This document shows positions 29,994 through 39,185 of a stretch of 64,000 bases of DNA, piece by piece. The notes beneath the pieces are model-generated. The model was not told the origin of the DNA and searched no databases. It saw only the letters and a program-made list of their open reading frames with translations. Source of the DNA: Opitutus sp. (lineage in GTDB: Bacteria; Verrucomicrobiota; Verrucomicrobiia; Opitutales; Opitutaceae); assembly GCA_024707325.1 (NCBI GenBank), contig JANPZY010000001.1, positions 2,108,501 through 2,172,500 of the forward strand, in the 5' to 3' direction. Positions within the stretch are counted from its first letter, which is position 1, and each line of letters opens with the position of its first letter. A program made the translations under genes and the position numbers.

Positions 29994-30024
29994 AACCCCG
30001 CTCCAGCACGGAGCGGGGTTTTTT
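29994..30024 (+). terminator. Terminator after skp
   Basis: An 11-bp stem, AACCCCGCTCC / GGAGCGGGGTT, with a short loop is followed by six T residues. Confidence 0.88.
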
Positions 30025-30087
30025 CTTTTCTCAGGTCCCGCACGCTTGCGGAATTGCACGCCTCTTCCGTTCTCTCACGCTCGCGCC

Positions 30088-31131
30088 ATGAAGGTTTCGT
30101 TTTCTGTCTCCGACCTTGCGGCGATCGTCCAGCCGCGCGAGACGCGCGGTTCCACCGCCGCGGTCATCCGACGCATCGCGTCCCTCGAGACGGCGGAGAG
30201 CGGCGATCTCTCTTTTCTCGGCAACGTGAAGTATCGCTCCGAGGTCGCCGAGTCGGACGCGTCGGTGATCCTTCTGCCGCTCGATTACACCGGCAGTCCG
30301 AAACCCGACCAAGTTTTCCTGCTCGTTGAAAATCCGTCGGCGGCGCTCGCTCTCGTGTGCGCTCGCATCGAGCAGACGCTCTGGCCCAAGCCGCAACCGG
30401 GCATCCATCCCACCGCCTACATCGCGCCCGGCGCCACTGTCGCTGCCACGGCGACCGTCGGTCCGCTTTGCGTCGTCGAACAGGATGCTGTGATCGGCGA
30501 AGGCACGTTTTTGCAGGCGCAAGTTTTCGTCGGCCGCGCCGCGCGCGTTGGCGATTCCTGCTGGCTCATGCCCGGCTCGATCGTCGCCGCCGAGTGCGTG
30601 GTCGGCAATCGCGTGCAGATTCAGCCTGGTGCGGTGATCGGCTCCGATGGCTTCGGTTACGAGTTCGTCCAGGGCCGTCATCAAAAAGTCCCGCAAGTCG
30701 GCCAAGTCGCCATTCACGACGACGTCGAGATCGGCGCCAACACCACCATCGACCGGGCGCGTTTCAGCCAGACCGTGATCGGGCAGGGCACCAAGATCGA
30801 TAACCTGGTGCAAATCGCCCACAATGTCGTCATCGGCCGCCACTGCATGATTTGCTCGCAGGTCGGCATCTCGGGCAGCACCACGCTCGAAGACTACGTC
30901 GTCCTCGGCGGCCAGGTCGGCACCGTCGGCCACATCACGATCGGCAAGGGCGTCAAAGCCGGCGGCCAGACCGGCATCAACACCGACGTCCCTGCGGGCT
31001 CCTTCATCAACGGCACTCCGCACATGCCCTACATGCTCGAGCGCCGCATCACCGTTCTTACCCGCCGGCTTCCGGAACTCTTCCAAAAAGTCGAAGCTCT
31101 CGAAGCTCAGCTAAAAAAGTCTTTCGCCTGA
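30088..31131 (+). CDS. lpxD: UDP-3-O-acylglucosamine N-acyltransferase
   Basis: This 347-residue enzyme adds the N-linked acyl chain in the third step of lipid A synthesis. An N-terminal uridine-binding domain (residues 1-105) precedes a left-handed beta-helix of hexapeptide repeats ([13 protein letters not shown]..., [11 protein letters not shown]...). The catalytic His lies in [11 protein letters not shown] near residue 250. The block [21 protein letters not shown] is LpxD-specific. Its presence after bamA-skp matches the common bam-skp-lpxD order and implies an LPS-bearing outer membrane. Confidence 0.96.
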   Translation: MKVSFSVSDLAAIVQPRETRGSTAAVIRRIASLETAESGDLSFLGNVKYRSEVAESDASVILLPLDYTGSPKPDQVFLLVENPSAALALVCARIEQTLWPKPQPGIHPTAYIAPGATVAATATVGPLCVVEQDAVIGEGTFLQAQVFVGRAARVGDSCWLMPGSIVAAECVVGNRVQIQPGAVIGSDGFGYEFVQGRHQKVPQVGQVAIHDDVEIGANTTIDRARFSQTVIGQGTKIDNLVQIAHNVVIGRHCMICSQVGISGSTTLEDYVVLGGQVGTVGHITIGKGVKAGGQTGINTDVPAGSFINGTPHMPYMLERRITVLTRRLPELFQKVEALEAQLKKSFA

Positions 31132-31156
31132 GGCACTTTCGGGCGCAGCATCAGTT

Positions 31157-32107
31157 ATGGGCGAATCCCGCTTAAAAATCTTCTCCGGCAATTCCAATCG
31201 CGCACTCGCTGAGGAAATTTGCCGGGCAATCGGTGTGCCGCTGGGCGAGGCCACCGTCACGAGCTTCCCGGACGGCGAATCGTTCGTGAAGATCAATGAG
31301 AACATCCGCGGCCACGATGTTTTCATCATCCAGTCCACCTGCCCGCCGTCCAACCATCACCTGATGGAGCTGCTCATCATGATCGATGCGGCTCGTCGCG
31401 CCTCGGCCGCGCGGATCACGGCGGTGTTACCATTTTATGGATACGCCCGGCAGGATCGCAAAGACCAGCCGCGCGTGCCCATCACCGCGAAGCTCGTCGC
31501 CAATCTCCTCGTTGCCGCGGGCGCCACGCGCATTCTCACGATGGATCTGCACAGCCAGCAGATCCAGGGCTTCTTCGATATTCCGGTCGATCATCTCTAC
31601 GCGTCGCCCGTGTTCTTCGAGCACTTCGCGAAGGCCAAACCCGAGCGCAATCTCGTCGTCTGCTCGCCCGATGTCGGCGGCATGAAGATGGCGGCCGCTT
31701 ACGCCGACGTGCTCGGTGCCGGCCTCGGCCTCGTCGCGAAAAAGCGCAAGAACGCCACGACCGTCGAAGCGATGAACGTCGTTGGTGACGTCGCCGGATG
31801 CGACGTGCTTCTCGTGGACGACATCACCGAAACCGCCGGCACGCTCACCGCCGCTGCCAAGCTCCTGCGTGAACACGGGGCGTCGCGCATCACGGCCGCG
31901 GTCAGTCACTGCATCCTCAACGAAGTCGCCTACGAGCGACTTCGCGCCGGTGTGATCGACGAACTCATCACGACCAACTCGACTCCTGTCGATACGCGCG
32001 GATTGCCGATCACCGTTCTCTCGATCGCGAAGCTGCTCGGCCAGGCGATCATTCGCATCAACAGCAACGAGAGCGTGACCGGACTTTTCCGGATCAAAGG
32101 ATTCTAG
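31157..32107 (+). CDS. prs: Ribose-phosphate pyrophosphokinase
   Basis: This 316-residue enzyme makes PRPP from ribose 5-phosphate and ATP, the precursor of nucleotides, histidine and tryptophan. It begins LKIFSGNSNRALAEEI, with FPDGESFVKI (residues 36-45), the ATP-binding YGYARQDRKD and the PRPP loop VDDITETAGTL. Length is canonical. It starts 25 bases after lpxD and probably shares its transcript. Confidence 0.97.
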   Translation: MGESRLKIFSGNSNRALAEEICRAIGVPLGEATVTSFPDGESFVKINENIRGHDVFIIQSTCPPSNHHLMELLIMIDAARRASAARITAVLPFYGYARQDRKDQPRVPITAKLVANLLVAAGATRILTMDLHSQQIQGFFDIPVDHLYASPVFFEHFAKAKPERNLVVCSPDVGGMKMAAAYADVLGAGLGLVAKKRKNATTVEAMNVVGDVAGCDVLLVDDITETAGTLTAAAKLLREHGASRITAAVSHCILNEVAYERLRAGVIDELITTNSTPVDTRGLPITVLSIAKLLGQAIIRINSNESVTGLFRIKGF

Positions 32108-32117
32108 CGGTCCCGAG

Positions 32118-32293
32118 TCGCGTCGCACGTGGGCGCGACTCAAGCCGCACCGTGGCTCGACCCGGTGCGGACCTTGTCCCGACCGTGTGCGCACTCACGC
32201 CCAACGTGGTCCGCAACGTGTCCCGACTCGGCGCGCATTCAGTCCCGACTCGAGCCAGACATTGGCTCGACTCGGATTTGCACTCGGTCGCGC
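32118..32293. repeat. 22-bp degenerate tandem array, copy 3 (8 units)
   Basis: Eight units end at 32139, 32161, 32183, 32205, 32227, 32249, 32271 and 32293, all spaced exactly 22 bp. Typical unit ends are GTCCCGAC or GGCTCGAC, which is the reverse complement of arrays 2 and 4. The array fills nearly the whole gap between prs and degP, beginning 11 bases after the prs stop. Confidence 0.9.
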
Positions 32294-32311
32294 GTTAAGT
32301 AGTGGAGGAGC

Positions 32312-33739
32312 ATGCGTCTCCCGGTGAAATGGTTGAGCATTCTCGTTGTTCTTGGTCTCTGCAGTTCGGCGGCGATTGCGGCTGAGCATGATGCCGCGCC
32401 GCGCGCGAAACGTTCTTCGAAGGAGCCGGCGTTGCAGATCGATTCGTCGCCGGTGAAGCCGAGCACGAAAGTGCCGATCGTCAGCTACGCCGATGTGCTC
32501 GAGCCGGTGCAGAAGGCGGTGGTCTCCGTTTACTCGAAGAAGGTCATCCGTGAGCGGCTGCGTCTGAATCCATTGTGGCGCGAATTTTTCGGCGTGGTGC
32601 CGGAAGCGGAACGCGAGCGCAGCGAGGAAGGGCTCGGCTCGGGCGTGCTGGTGACGACCGACGGCTACATCCTCACGAATAACCACGTGGTGCAGGGAGC
32701 CGACGAGTTGAAGGTCGCATTGCCCGATGGTCGCGAACTCATCGCGCGCGTGGTTGGAGCGGATCCGAAAACGGACATCGCGGTGATCAAGATCGAGGGC
32801 ACGGATTTCCCGAGCGTCACGATCGCGGACAGCGAGAGACTGCGGGTGGGCGACGTGGTGTTCGCGGTTGGTAATCCGCTGGGCATCGGACAAACGGTCA
32901 CGATGGGCATCGTGTCCGCCACGGGGCGCTCGGTGGGTTTGCTCAGCGATGTGTCGGGCTACGAAAGTTTCATTCAGACGGACGCGGCGATTAACTTTGG
33001 AAACTCCGGCGGCGCGCTCGTCGATGCGATGGGACGCCTCGTCGGCATCAACAGCGCGATCGTGACGCCGTCGCGCGGCAACATCGGCATCGGTCTTGCC
33101 GTGCCGGTGAATCTGGCGGTTTCCGTTTTGCGCAGTCTGGTGGCCACGGGTGTCGTTGCACGCGGCGATCTCGGCGTGGAGGTCGAAGAGCTGTTGCCCG
33201 AAAACGCACGGAGGATGGGGCTCGCTTCGGACGTGCGCGGTGTGGTCGTGACGGATGTTTTGCCCGACAGCGCCGCAGAAGAGGCGGGGCTTAAGCGCGG
33301 TGACGTGATTGTGGCGATCGACGGACGGCCCGTGACGTCACCGCAGATTTACCGCGTGCTCGTCGCCGAAGGTGCGCCCGGGGCGACAGTCACGGTGAAA
33401 CTCCTGCGCGACGGAAAAACGCTCGAGGTGCCGGTCACGCTGGGGCGCCTCGAAGAGAAACCAAACGAACTGCTGCCCGGAGTCGATGTGGTGCCGTTGA
33501 CGCCCGAACTGAAACAGTATCTGCGGATCCCGTATCGCGTGGACGGACTGCTCGTGAGCGATGTGACGGAGGATTCTCCATTCGCGGACCGGATCGCACT
33601 GGGAGCGGTGATCATGCAGATCGACCGCCGCAACATCACCGATCTGGCCAGCGCGCGAGCGGCGCTCACGCCCGGCCGTCACATGTTGTTCGTTTACCAG
33701 CGCGGGCAGGCGCAGGTGGTGAGCGTATTGGTCCGCTGA
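32312..33739 (+). CDS. degP: DegP/HtrA-family periplasmic serine protease
   Basis: This 475-residue protein is a Do-type protease/chaperone for misfolded envelope proteins. It has a signal peptide (WLSILVVLGLCSSAAIAA). The trypsin-like domain carries the triad His125 (NNHVV), Asp155 (KTDIAVI) and Ser232 (FGNSGGAL). Two PDZ domains follow (about 285-375 and 385-470; GVVVTDVLPDSAAEEAGLKRGDVIVAIDG and LLVSDVTEDSPFADR). Length matches DegP/DegQ. It reads toward pyrE on the opposite strand. Confidence 0.94.
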   Translation: MRLPVKWLSILVVLGLCSSAAIAAEHDAAPRAKRSSKEPALQIDSSPVKPSTKVPIVSYADVLEPVQKAVVSVYSKKVIRERLRLNPLWREFFGVVPEAERERSEEGLGSGVLVTTDGYILTNNHVVQGADELKVALPDGRELIARVVGADPKTDIAVIKIEGTDFPSVTIADSERLRVGDVVFAVGNPLGIGQTVTMGIVSATGRSVGLLSDVSGYESFIQTDAAINFGNSGGALVDAMGRLVGINSAIVTPSRGNIGIGLAVPVNLAVSVLRSLVATGVVARGDLGVEVEELLPENARRMGLASDVRGVVVTDVLPDSAAEEAGLKRGDVIVAIDGRPVTSPQIYRVLVAEGAPGATVTVKLLRDGKTLEVPVTLGRLEEKPNELLPGVDVVPLTPELKQYLRIPYRVDGLLVSDVTEDSPFADRIALGAVIMQIDRRNITDLASARAALTPGRHMLFVYQRGQAQVVSVLVR

Positions 33740-33766
33740 ATACGCCGGCGAGAAACCGGCGACGAC

Positions 33767-34336
33767 TCAGCTGCCGGGCTTCTGGATCGGAATGCGGGCC
33801 AGCGCTTCCGGAACCGCGTCGGCGGGGTAGGTCGGGAAGCTGAGCTCCAACAAAGACACTGCGGGAATTTCGAACCGAGCCACGCCCGCGCTGCGATCAA
33901 CCAGCATTGCGACGGCGACGGGCACGCCGCCGGCCTTTTTGATGATGTCGATGCACTCGATCACGCGCCCACCGCGGGTGACGACGTCTTCCGCGATCAG
34001 CACGCGTTCACCCGGCGTGAGCACGAACCCGCGGCGCATCACCAGGACGTTGTTTTCCTTTTCGGCAAAGATGAACCGGCTCTTGGTCTGGCGCGCCAGT
34101 TCCTGGCCGATCACGAGGCCACCCATCGCGGGAGCGAGGACCGTGGTGAACGAGTGTTGGCCGAGCTTGGCGCTCAGCAGTTCGGCAAGCCGCTCCACCG
34201 CGTCCATGTGCTGGCACACCTGCGCGCACTGGAAATAGTGGCCGCTGTGCAATCCGGAGCGGAGGACGAAGTGGCCTTCCTGGAGCGCGCGCGTGCGGGT
34301 GAAAATATCGAGGACTTCCTTCTGGACGGGATCCAT
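33767..34336 (-). CDS. pyrE: Orotate phosphoribosyltransferase
   Basis: This 189-residue enzyme converts orotate and PRPP to OMP in pyrimidine synthesis. It has HFVLRSGLHSGHYFQCA near the N-terminus, VLAPAMGGLVIGQELA, the lysine loop FAEKENN and the PRPP motif VLIAEDVVTRGGR. An ATG at 34336 is preferred over an upstream TTG. It is convergent with degP and divergent from the MBL-fold gene. Confidence 0.94.
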   Translation of the reverse strand: MDPVQKEVLDIFTRTRALQEGHFVLRSGLHSGHYFQCAQVCQHMDAVERLAELLSAKLGQHSFTTVLAPAMGGLVIGQELARQTKSRFIFAEKENNVLVMRRGFVLTPGERVLIAEDVVTRGGRVIECIDIIKKAGGVPVAVAMLVDRSAGVARFEIPAVSLLELSFPTYPADAVPEALARIPIQKPGS

Positions 34337-34415
34337 GGGCAACGACGCTGCGAGCCGGGCCCAAAAAACAAAAACATTTTGCAGGGCTCATGGACGGCGC
34401 TACGCTCGGCGCGCC

Positions 34416-35261
34416 ATGCCGATTCCCGTAGCACCGATGGAGGATGAACTCGGCGACGTCCTCGATAAAGCGATGCGCCACGCCGGCCTCACGGAAGAGG
34501 AAGTGGCGGAGCGTGCCGGGATCGCTCCTTCGCGGATCGCGGATGCGGTGGATTATCGGTCGGATTTGACCTCCGGAGAGCTACGAAAGCTCGCGGGCAT
34601 CCTGAGTCTGAATGAAGTCGGTCTTTGCGCGCTCGGCTGCGGCACCTATCCGCTCCCGGAGCTGCCGTGTGCGCCCTTTCGCATCGACGCACTTCGGATG
34701 CAGCACGGCATCGGTGTCGCGAATGCGTATGTGATTTCGGAGCCGCAGTCGGGCTCAGGGATTTTGTTCGATACCGGTCCGGGCCTGGACGCCTTGCTGA
34801 CCACGTGGCCGGCTCACGTCCGGGCGCTCGAGGGCGTTTTTCTCACGCACGTGGAAGGCGAGCACGCGGGAGGGCTGTGCGATGTGGTCGAGCGGTTTGC
34901 GGCGCGCGCAGCGTTTTGTCCGGCTGGCGCCAAGGCTCCCTGCACCGAGCCCGTGCGCGAAGGGGAACGGATGGATTTCTCGATGTGTTCCGTGCGGGTG
35001 TTCAGCACGCCGGGCCATGCGTCGGCGCATAACTGCTATCTCGTCGAATCGCGTCGGCTGCCGCGCGCGACGCCGATTTTGATCTCGGGCGATTTGTTTT
35101 TCGCGGGCTCGGTGGGCGGGGCGCATTTTTGCCACCGACAGCTTCTGCAGAATGTCCGGCGAGTGCTCGCCGATCTGCCGCCGCAAACGATCGTGTGCCC
35201 CGGCCACGGTCCGATGACCACCGTCGAGAACGAACGCCGCTATAATCCGTTTGTCGTGTAG
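34416..35261 (+). CDS. HTH–metallo-beta-lactamase fold fusion protein
   Basis: This 281-residue protein has an N-terminal Xre-like helix-turn-helix (residues 8-70, LTEEEVAERAGIAPSRIADAVDY). An MBL-fold domain follows, with glyoxalase-II-like C-terminal blocks STPGHASAHN, ISGDLFF and CPGHGPMTTVENERRYNPF. The first metal motif THxHxDH is altered to THVEGEH, so the second His and the Asp are both Glu. The metal site is therefore probably changed or lost, and the substrate is unknown. It could be a ligand-sensing regulator instead of an enzyme. Start at 34416 or 34437. Confidence 0.75.
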   Translation: MPIPVAPMEDELGDVLDKAMRHAGLTEEEVAERAGIAPSRIADAVDYRSDLTSGELRKLAGILSLNEVGLCALGCGTYPLPELPCAPFRIDALRMQHGIGVANAYVISEPQSGSGILFDTGPGLDALLTTWPAHVRALEGVFLTHVEGEHAGGLCDVVERFAARAAFCPAGAKAPCTEPVREGERMDFSMCSVRVFSTPGHASAHNCYLVESRRLPRATPILISGDLFFAGSVGGAHFCHRQLLQNVRRVLADLPPQTIVCPGHGPMTTVENERRYNPFVV

Positions 35262-35310
35262 TGAAGGACGCGACGCAGCGCGTGGAAGGTCGAAAAGGAA
35301 ACCAAACCCG

Positions 35311-35826
35311 ATGAGTCGCTACGTTGCTTTTCTCCGGGGTGTGAGTCCGCTGAATGCGAAGATGCCCGAGCTCAAACGCTGCTTCGAGTCCGCGGGATTC
35401 ACGAACGTCAGAACCGTGCTTGGAAGCGGGAATGTCGTCTTCGATACGCGAGCGTCGTCGGAGAAAGCGATCGCGCGAAAAGCCGAGCGGGCGATGGACG
35501 AGAAACTCGGGCGAACGTTTCTCACGCTCGTGCGGTCGGTCGACGCGTTGCGCGAAATGATCGAGAGCGATCCTTACGCGCGCTACGATGTGCCGCCGAC
35601 GACAAAACGCGTGGTCACGTTTCTTTCCGACGAGCCGAAAACCCGCGTGAAACTGCCGATTGAAATGGACGGCGCACGCATCCTTGCGGTGAAAGGTTGT
35701 GAAGTCTTTTCCGCTTACACGCCGAATCCTCGCGCGCCGGTTTTCATGGGGCTGATCGAGAAAACCTTTGGTAGGAACGTGACCACGCGCACTTGGGAAA
35801 CCGTGAAGAAGTGCGTCGCGGCTTGA
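35311..35826 (+). CDS. DUF1697 family protein
   Basis: This 171-residue protein matches DUF1697 in its opening RYVAFLRGVSPLNAKMPELK, in FTNVRTVLGSGNVVF, and in the closing AVFM-type block APVFMGLIEKTFGRNVTTRTWETV. The function of the family is unknown. It starts 49 bases after the MBL gene. The ATG at 35311 gives the expected N-terminus. Confidence 0.85.
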   Translation: MSRYVAFLRGVSPLNAKMPELKRCFESAGFTNVRTVLGSGNVVFDTRASSEKAIARKAERAMDEKLGRTFLTLVRSVDALREMIESDPYARYDVPPTTKRVVTFLSDEPKTRVKLPIEMDGARILAVKGCEVFSAYTPNPRAPVFMGLIEKTFGRNVTTRTWETVKKCVAA

Positions 35827-35838
35827 AGGAGTCGATCG

Positions 35839-36127
35839 ATGAGCACGCGGAAAGGCGTGAATCTGAACAGCCGATGCGAGCTCATACGAAATCCACGCAA
35901 GAAGGCGGTCGCCAATCGGAACGCAGCATCGACCGCCGGCGCATTTCCGTCGGGACTTCCGAAAACCCGCGTTGCGCGCGCTCTACGCGCAAGGCTTCAG
36001 AACGCTGCCCGTTCTCTGCGCACACACGGTAGCAGACGTCGCTATGCTCCACGGAATCGGCCCCAAGGCGATGGCTGTTCTGCGCAACGCCATGCGCGAA
36101 CGAAGCCTCGCCTTTCGTGACTCGTGA
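35839..36127 (+). pseudogene. Small helix-hairpin-helix protein, frameshifted
   Basis: The ATG at 35839 starts a frame with FPSGLPK, typical of small HhH-domain proteins. The run of four A residues at 35962-35965 appears one base too long. Dropping one gives PALRALYAQGFRTLPVL, then VAMLHGIGPKAMAVLR and a stop at 36127, about 95 residues in all. LHGIGPKA is a clear HhH hairpin, normally used for non-specific DNA binding. As written the protein ends at 36120 in the wrong frame. Homopolymer error and true mutation are both possible. Confidence 0.65.
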
Positions 36128-36190
36128 CGCACTGAATCGAGCATCGTTCGCGTGCTCTGAGCGCGACCCTAACCCGCTCGAGCATCATTT

Positions 36191-36529
36191 ATGGCCAAAT
36201 ATCTGATCTCTTTTCCCAGTGCGGCGATGATCTTGTCCGACGAGGAATTTCGAGGGGCAGAGCGCGGCTCGCACGCGGTGATCGAGGAAGCCAAGAAAGC
36301 GGGCGTGTATGTCTTTGGCGGTGGCATCAACGAGAGCGTCTCACCCGTCCTCGTCGCCGCAGATGGTGCGGTTACCGAGGGCGGTTATCCCTGGGCTCCG
36401 CCTCTGAATGGCGGATTCACCGTGCTGGAGTTGCCCGCGCGCGAAGCGATCGCGTGGGCCGCGCGTCTTGCGAAAGCCTGCCGCTGCGCGCAGGAGCTTC
36501 GCGTTTTTTACTTCGACCCGCAGTGCTGA
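36191..36529 (+). CDS. YCII-related domain protein
   Basis: This 112-residue protein has the dimeric ferredoxin-like pattern of the YCII/DGPF family: KYLISFPSAAMIL, then VYVFGGGINESVSPVLVAADGAVTEGGYPW, then GGFTVLELPAREAIAWAARLA. The family is thought to include small enzymes but has no settled function. It stands alone in the run of small accessory genes. Confidence 0.78.
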   Translation: MAKYLISFPSAAMILSDEEFRGAERGSHAVIEEAKKAGVYVFGGGINESVSPVLVAADGAVTEGGYPWAPPLNGGFTVLELPAREAIAWAARLAKACRCAQELRVFYFDPQC

Positions 36530-36601
36530 ACGCGATCTTGCGCGAACCAGTTCCAGGAGAAATCGCCGTGGCTCGTCATAATCGTTTGGAAACATGCGCG
36601 C

Positions 36602-36928
36602 ATGAAACCTGGCTTTCATCTCGTTGAGCGAGTGCGGGCACGCCTGAGAACCGTCTCAGGAGTAACTGAGAAACGGATGTTTGGGAGCGTCGGGTTTCTG
36701 ATCCGCGGCAAGCTGGCGATTGGCGCGCGACCAGAGCGTATCATGTGTCGGGTGCCTCCCACGTCGTCGGCGCGTCTTCTGGAACAGGGACACTGTCGTG
36801 CTGTTGTGATGAGGGGCCGCACGATGAAAGGATATGTCCACGTGGACGCCGCTGACGTAGCCACTGCGCGATCGCTTGAGCGATGGATTGCATTGGTGCT
36901 GGAGCACAACCGGTCGCTCACCGATTGA
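36602..36928 (+). CDS. TfoX N-terminal-domain protein
   Basis: This 108-residue protein matches the TfoX_N domain: VTEKRMFGSVGFLIRGKLAIG, RIMCRVPP and a C-terminal MKGYVHVDA block. Stand-alone TfoX_N proteins are widespread and uncharacterised. The C-terminal TfoX domain linked to competence regulation is absent, so a competence role should not be assumed. Confidence 0.8.
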   Translation: MKPGFHLVERVRARLRTVSGVTEKRMFGSVGFLIRGKLAIGARPERIMCRVPPTSSARLLEQGHCRAVVMRGRTMKGYVHVDAADVATARSLERWIALVLEHNRSLTD

Positions 36929-37028
36929 CGATCCAACGGGCGCCTCAACGGCCAGTTCCATCGGAGCGCAGGCCAGTTTAGTCCTGCCGAGACGCGGCCA
37001 GTCGCAACTGGCACCGATTGCAGAATGG

Positions 37029-37102
<74 letters not shown>

Positions 37103-37263
37103 ATTCCTTCTGCGGAGCTCGATCGCTCCAGCGGAAGGCGGAGGAAAAGCCAGCAGTCTGGCTTCGGCAAACAAAATCTCGTCCTACTGCTTATCACCCG
37201 CCGAAAAATTTGGTGGCAGGTGTGCGCGACTTTCGCGTCTGCTGGAGAGGCTTAATCACTCCC

Positions 37264-38487
37264 ATGCAGCCTAAAAAAATCGCCTTTCTCACCGCCGGCG
37301 GCCTTGCACCTTGCTTGAACGCGGCGGTGGCCGGACTCATCGATCGTTACACGCGTCTCGCGCCGCAGGTTGAACTGCTCTGCTATCGGAGCGGCTACAA
37401 GGGCCTCCTGCTGGGCGATAGCATCAAGGTGACTTCCGAGATGCGCGCGTCGGCCAGCGTGCTCCGCGAGCATGGCGGAAGTGCAATCGGCAACAGCCGT
37501 GTGAAGCTCACGAACGTGAAGGACTGCGTAAAGCGCGGTCTGGTGAAGGAAGGTCAAGATCCCCGCAAAGTGGCTGCGGATCAGCTCGTGCGCGACGGCG
37601 TGGACGTTTTGCACACGATCGGTGGCGACGACACCAACACGGTGGCGGCGGACCTTGCGGCGTATCTCAAAACCAACGGTTACAACCTCACGGTCATCGG
37701 TCTGCCGAAGACGATCGACAACGACATCATTCCCATTCGTCAGAGTCTCGGTGCGTGGACCGCGGCGGAAGAGGGCGCCGCTTTCTTCGAGCACGTGGTC
37801 GCCGAACATGGTGCCAACTCGCGGATGTTAATCATCCACGAAATCATGGGCCGCCACTGTGGCTGGCTGACGGCTCAGACCGCACGCGTTTATCAGGAAC
37901 GGCTGGCCAAACGCACGTTTGCACCCGGTCTCGGCCTCAGCCGCGAACGCTTGTCGGTTCACGGCGTGTTTGTCCCTGAACTGCATCTCGACATCGAAAC
38001 GGAAGCGCAGCGCCTGAAGAAGATCATGGATGAGCAGGATAACGTGAACCTGTTCATCAGCGAAGGAGCCGGCGTGGACAGCATCGTCGCCGAGCTCACT
38101 GCGCGGGGCGAGGAAGTGCCGCGGGACGCGTTCGGCCACGTGAAGCTGGATGCGGTGAACGTGGGTAAGTGGTTTGGAGATCGTTTCGCCAAGATGCTCG
38201 GAGCAGAGAAGGTGCTGGTGCAGAAGAGTGGTTACTACGCTCGTGCTTCTGCGGCCAATAGCGCCGATCTGGCGTTGATCGATCGCTGCGTGGACTTGGC
38301 GGTTGATACGGCGCTGAAAGGCGGCGTCGGCGGCGTGACGGGTGAAGACGAGGAACGTGGAAACGAGCTTCGTGTGATCGAGTTCCCGCGGATCAAGGGA
38401 GCGAAACCGTTCGACGTGGAGGCACCTTGGTTTTCCGAGCTGCTTCAATCGATGGGGCAACCGCTCGTGCCTGCAGCTGCACACTGA
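37264..38487 (+). CDS. pfp: Pyrophosphate-dependent 6-phosphofructokinase
   Basis: This 407-residue enzyme phosphorylates fructose 6-phosphate in glycolysis. The motif GGDDTNT (residues 120-126) has Asp where ATP-dependent enzymes have Gly, which indicates PPi as phosphoryl donor; PKTIDND follows and is also typical of the PPi type. MGRHCGWLTAQTA and ISEGAG are conserved substrate-site blocks. The reaction is reversible, so it can also serve gluconeogenesis. The ATG at 37264 starts the canonical KKIAFLTAGGLAPCLNAAVA. Confidence 0.9.
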   Translation: MQPKKIAFLTAGGLAPCLNAAVAGLIDRYTRLAPQVELLCYRSGYKGLLLGDSIKVTSEMRASASVLREHGGSAIGNSRVKLTNVKDCVKRGLVKEGQDPRKVAADQLVRDGVDVLHTIGGDDTNTVAADLAAYLKTNGYNLTVIGLPKTIDNDIIPIRQSLGAWTAAEEGAAFFEHVVAEHGANSRMLIIHEIMGRHCGWLTAQTARVYQERLAKRTFAPGLGLSRERLSVHGVFVPELHLDIETEAQRLKKIMDEQDNVNLFISEGAGVDSIVAELTARGEEVPRDAFGHVKLDAVNVGKWFGDRFAKMLGAEKVLVQKSGYYARASAANSADLALIDRCVDLAVDTALKGGVGGVTGEDEERGNELRVIEFPRIKGAKPFDVEAPWFSELLQSMGQPLVPAAAH

Positions 38488-38512
38488 TCGAGCAGGATAG
38501 ACCTCAAAACGG

Positions 38513-38541
38513 GCGCCCGCGTATTTGCGGGCGCTTTTTTT
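38513..38541 (+). terminator. Terminator after the phosphofructokinase gene
   Basis: An 8-bp stem, GCGCCCGC / GCGGGCGC, is followed by a run of seven T residues. Confidence 0.9.
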
Positions 38542-38582
38542 ACGTTCACCTCCGGGCGGAAGGAGAGGAAGTATACGGGCAC

Positions 38583-38609
38583 AAAAAAGCTCGAGGTTTC
38601 CCTCGAGCT
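38583..38609 (-). terminator. Terminator of the exbB-tonB operon
   Basis: On the minus strand a 9-bp stem, AGCTCGAGG / CCTCGAGCT, with a 4-nt loop ends in six T residues, 26 bases past the last gene of the operon. Confidence 0.88.
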
Positions 38610-38634
38610 TGAAATGTCAGCGATCGTTGGATCC

Positions 38635-39165
38635 TCAGGACTTGGTCGGAGGAGTCGGCGGGCGCACGAGAGCGCTCTCGGCGGCGCGACGAGCGATGAT
38701 GTCGGTGAGGCGCTGGTGCTCGATCTCGGCGTTTCGCTTCTCGACCCGGGCGCGCTCGACCTGCTTGGCGAATTCAAACGCCTCGCGGTTAAGCTTTTCC
38801 TTGTCGGTGCGAAGCTGGTTCAGCTCGATTTCGAGAGCGCCGACCCGCTTGTTGTAAGCGTCGGCCTTCGCATTGTATTCGTCGGTAGACTGCTGGATTT
38901 CGCGACCGGCAGCTTCCCACTTGGCAATGCGCTCGTCTTCCTTGCGCTTTTCTTCCGCGGCGCGCTCGGCGGCGCGGCGCTCAGCGTCCTGGCGGGCCTT
39001 CTCTTCGATCGCCGCCTTGCGGTCAGCTTCTTCCTTCTGCTGGCGCGCGACTTCTTCCTGTCGGGCTTTCTCGCGAATCTCGGCTTCCTTGGTGTGCGAG
39101 AAGTAGAAGAACATGAAGACGGCGAGCATGCCGCCCACAGAAATGACGTAGGTCCATTTTTTCAT
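38635..39165 (-). CDS. Membrane-anchored coiled-coil protein (1)
   Basis: This 176-residue protein has one N-terminal transmembrane helix (VISVGGMLAVFMFFYFS). A highly charged coiled-coil then runs from about residue 25 to 160, rich in Glu, Lys, Arg and Ala, before a short Pro-rich tail. No catalytic motif is seen. It is the last gene of the exbB operon and resembles its upstream neighbour in layout, suggesting a duplicated pair of periplasmic coiled-coil partners. The family is not recognised. Confidence 0.8.
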   Translation of the reverse strand: MKKWTYVISVGGMLAVFMFFYFSHTKEAEIREKARQEEVARQQKEEADRKAAIEEKARQDAERRAAERAAEEKRKEDERIAKWEAAGREIQQSTDEYNAKADAYNKRVGALEIELNQLRTDKEKLNREAFEFAKQVERARVEKRNAEIEHQRLTDIIARRAAESALVRPPTPPTKS

Positions 39166-39185
39166 GGTGGAGTAAGTGAGCCGGG

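Noticed and set aside
36602..36928. Competence regulator TfoX/Sxy
   Set aside because: Only the N-terminal domain is present, so the name would over-claim.
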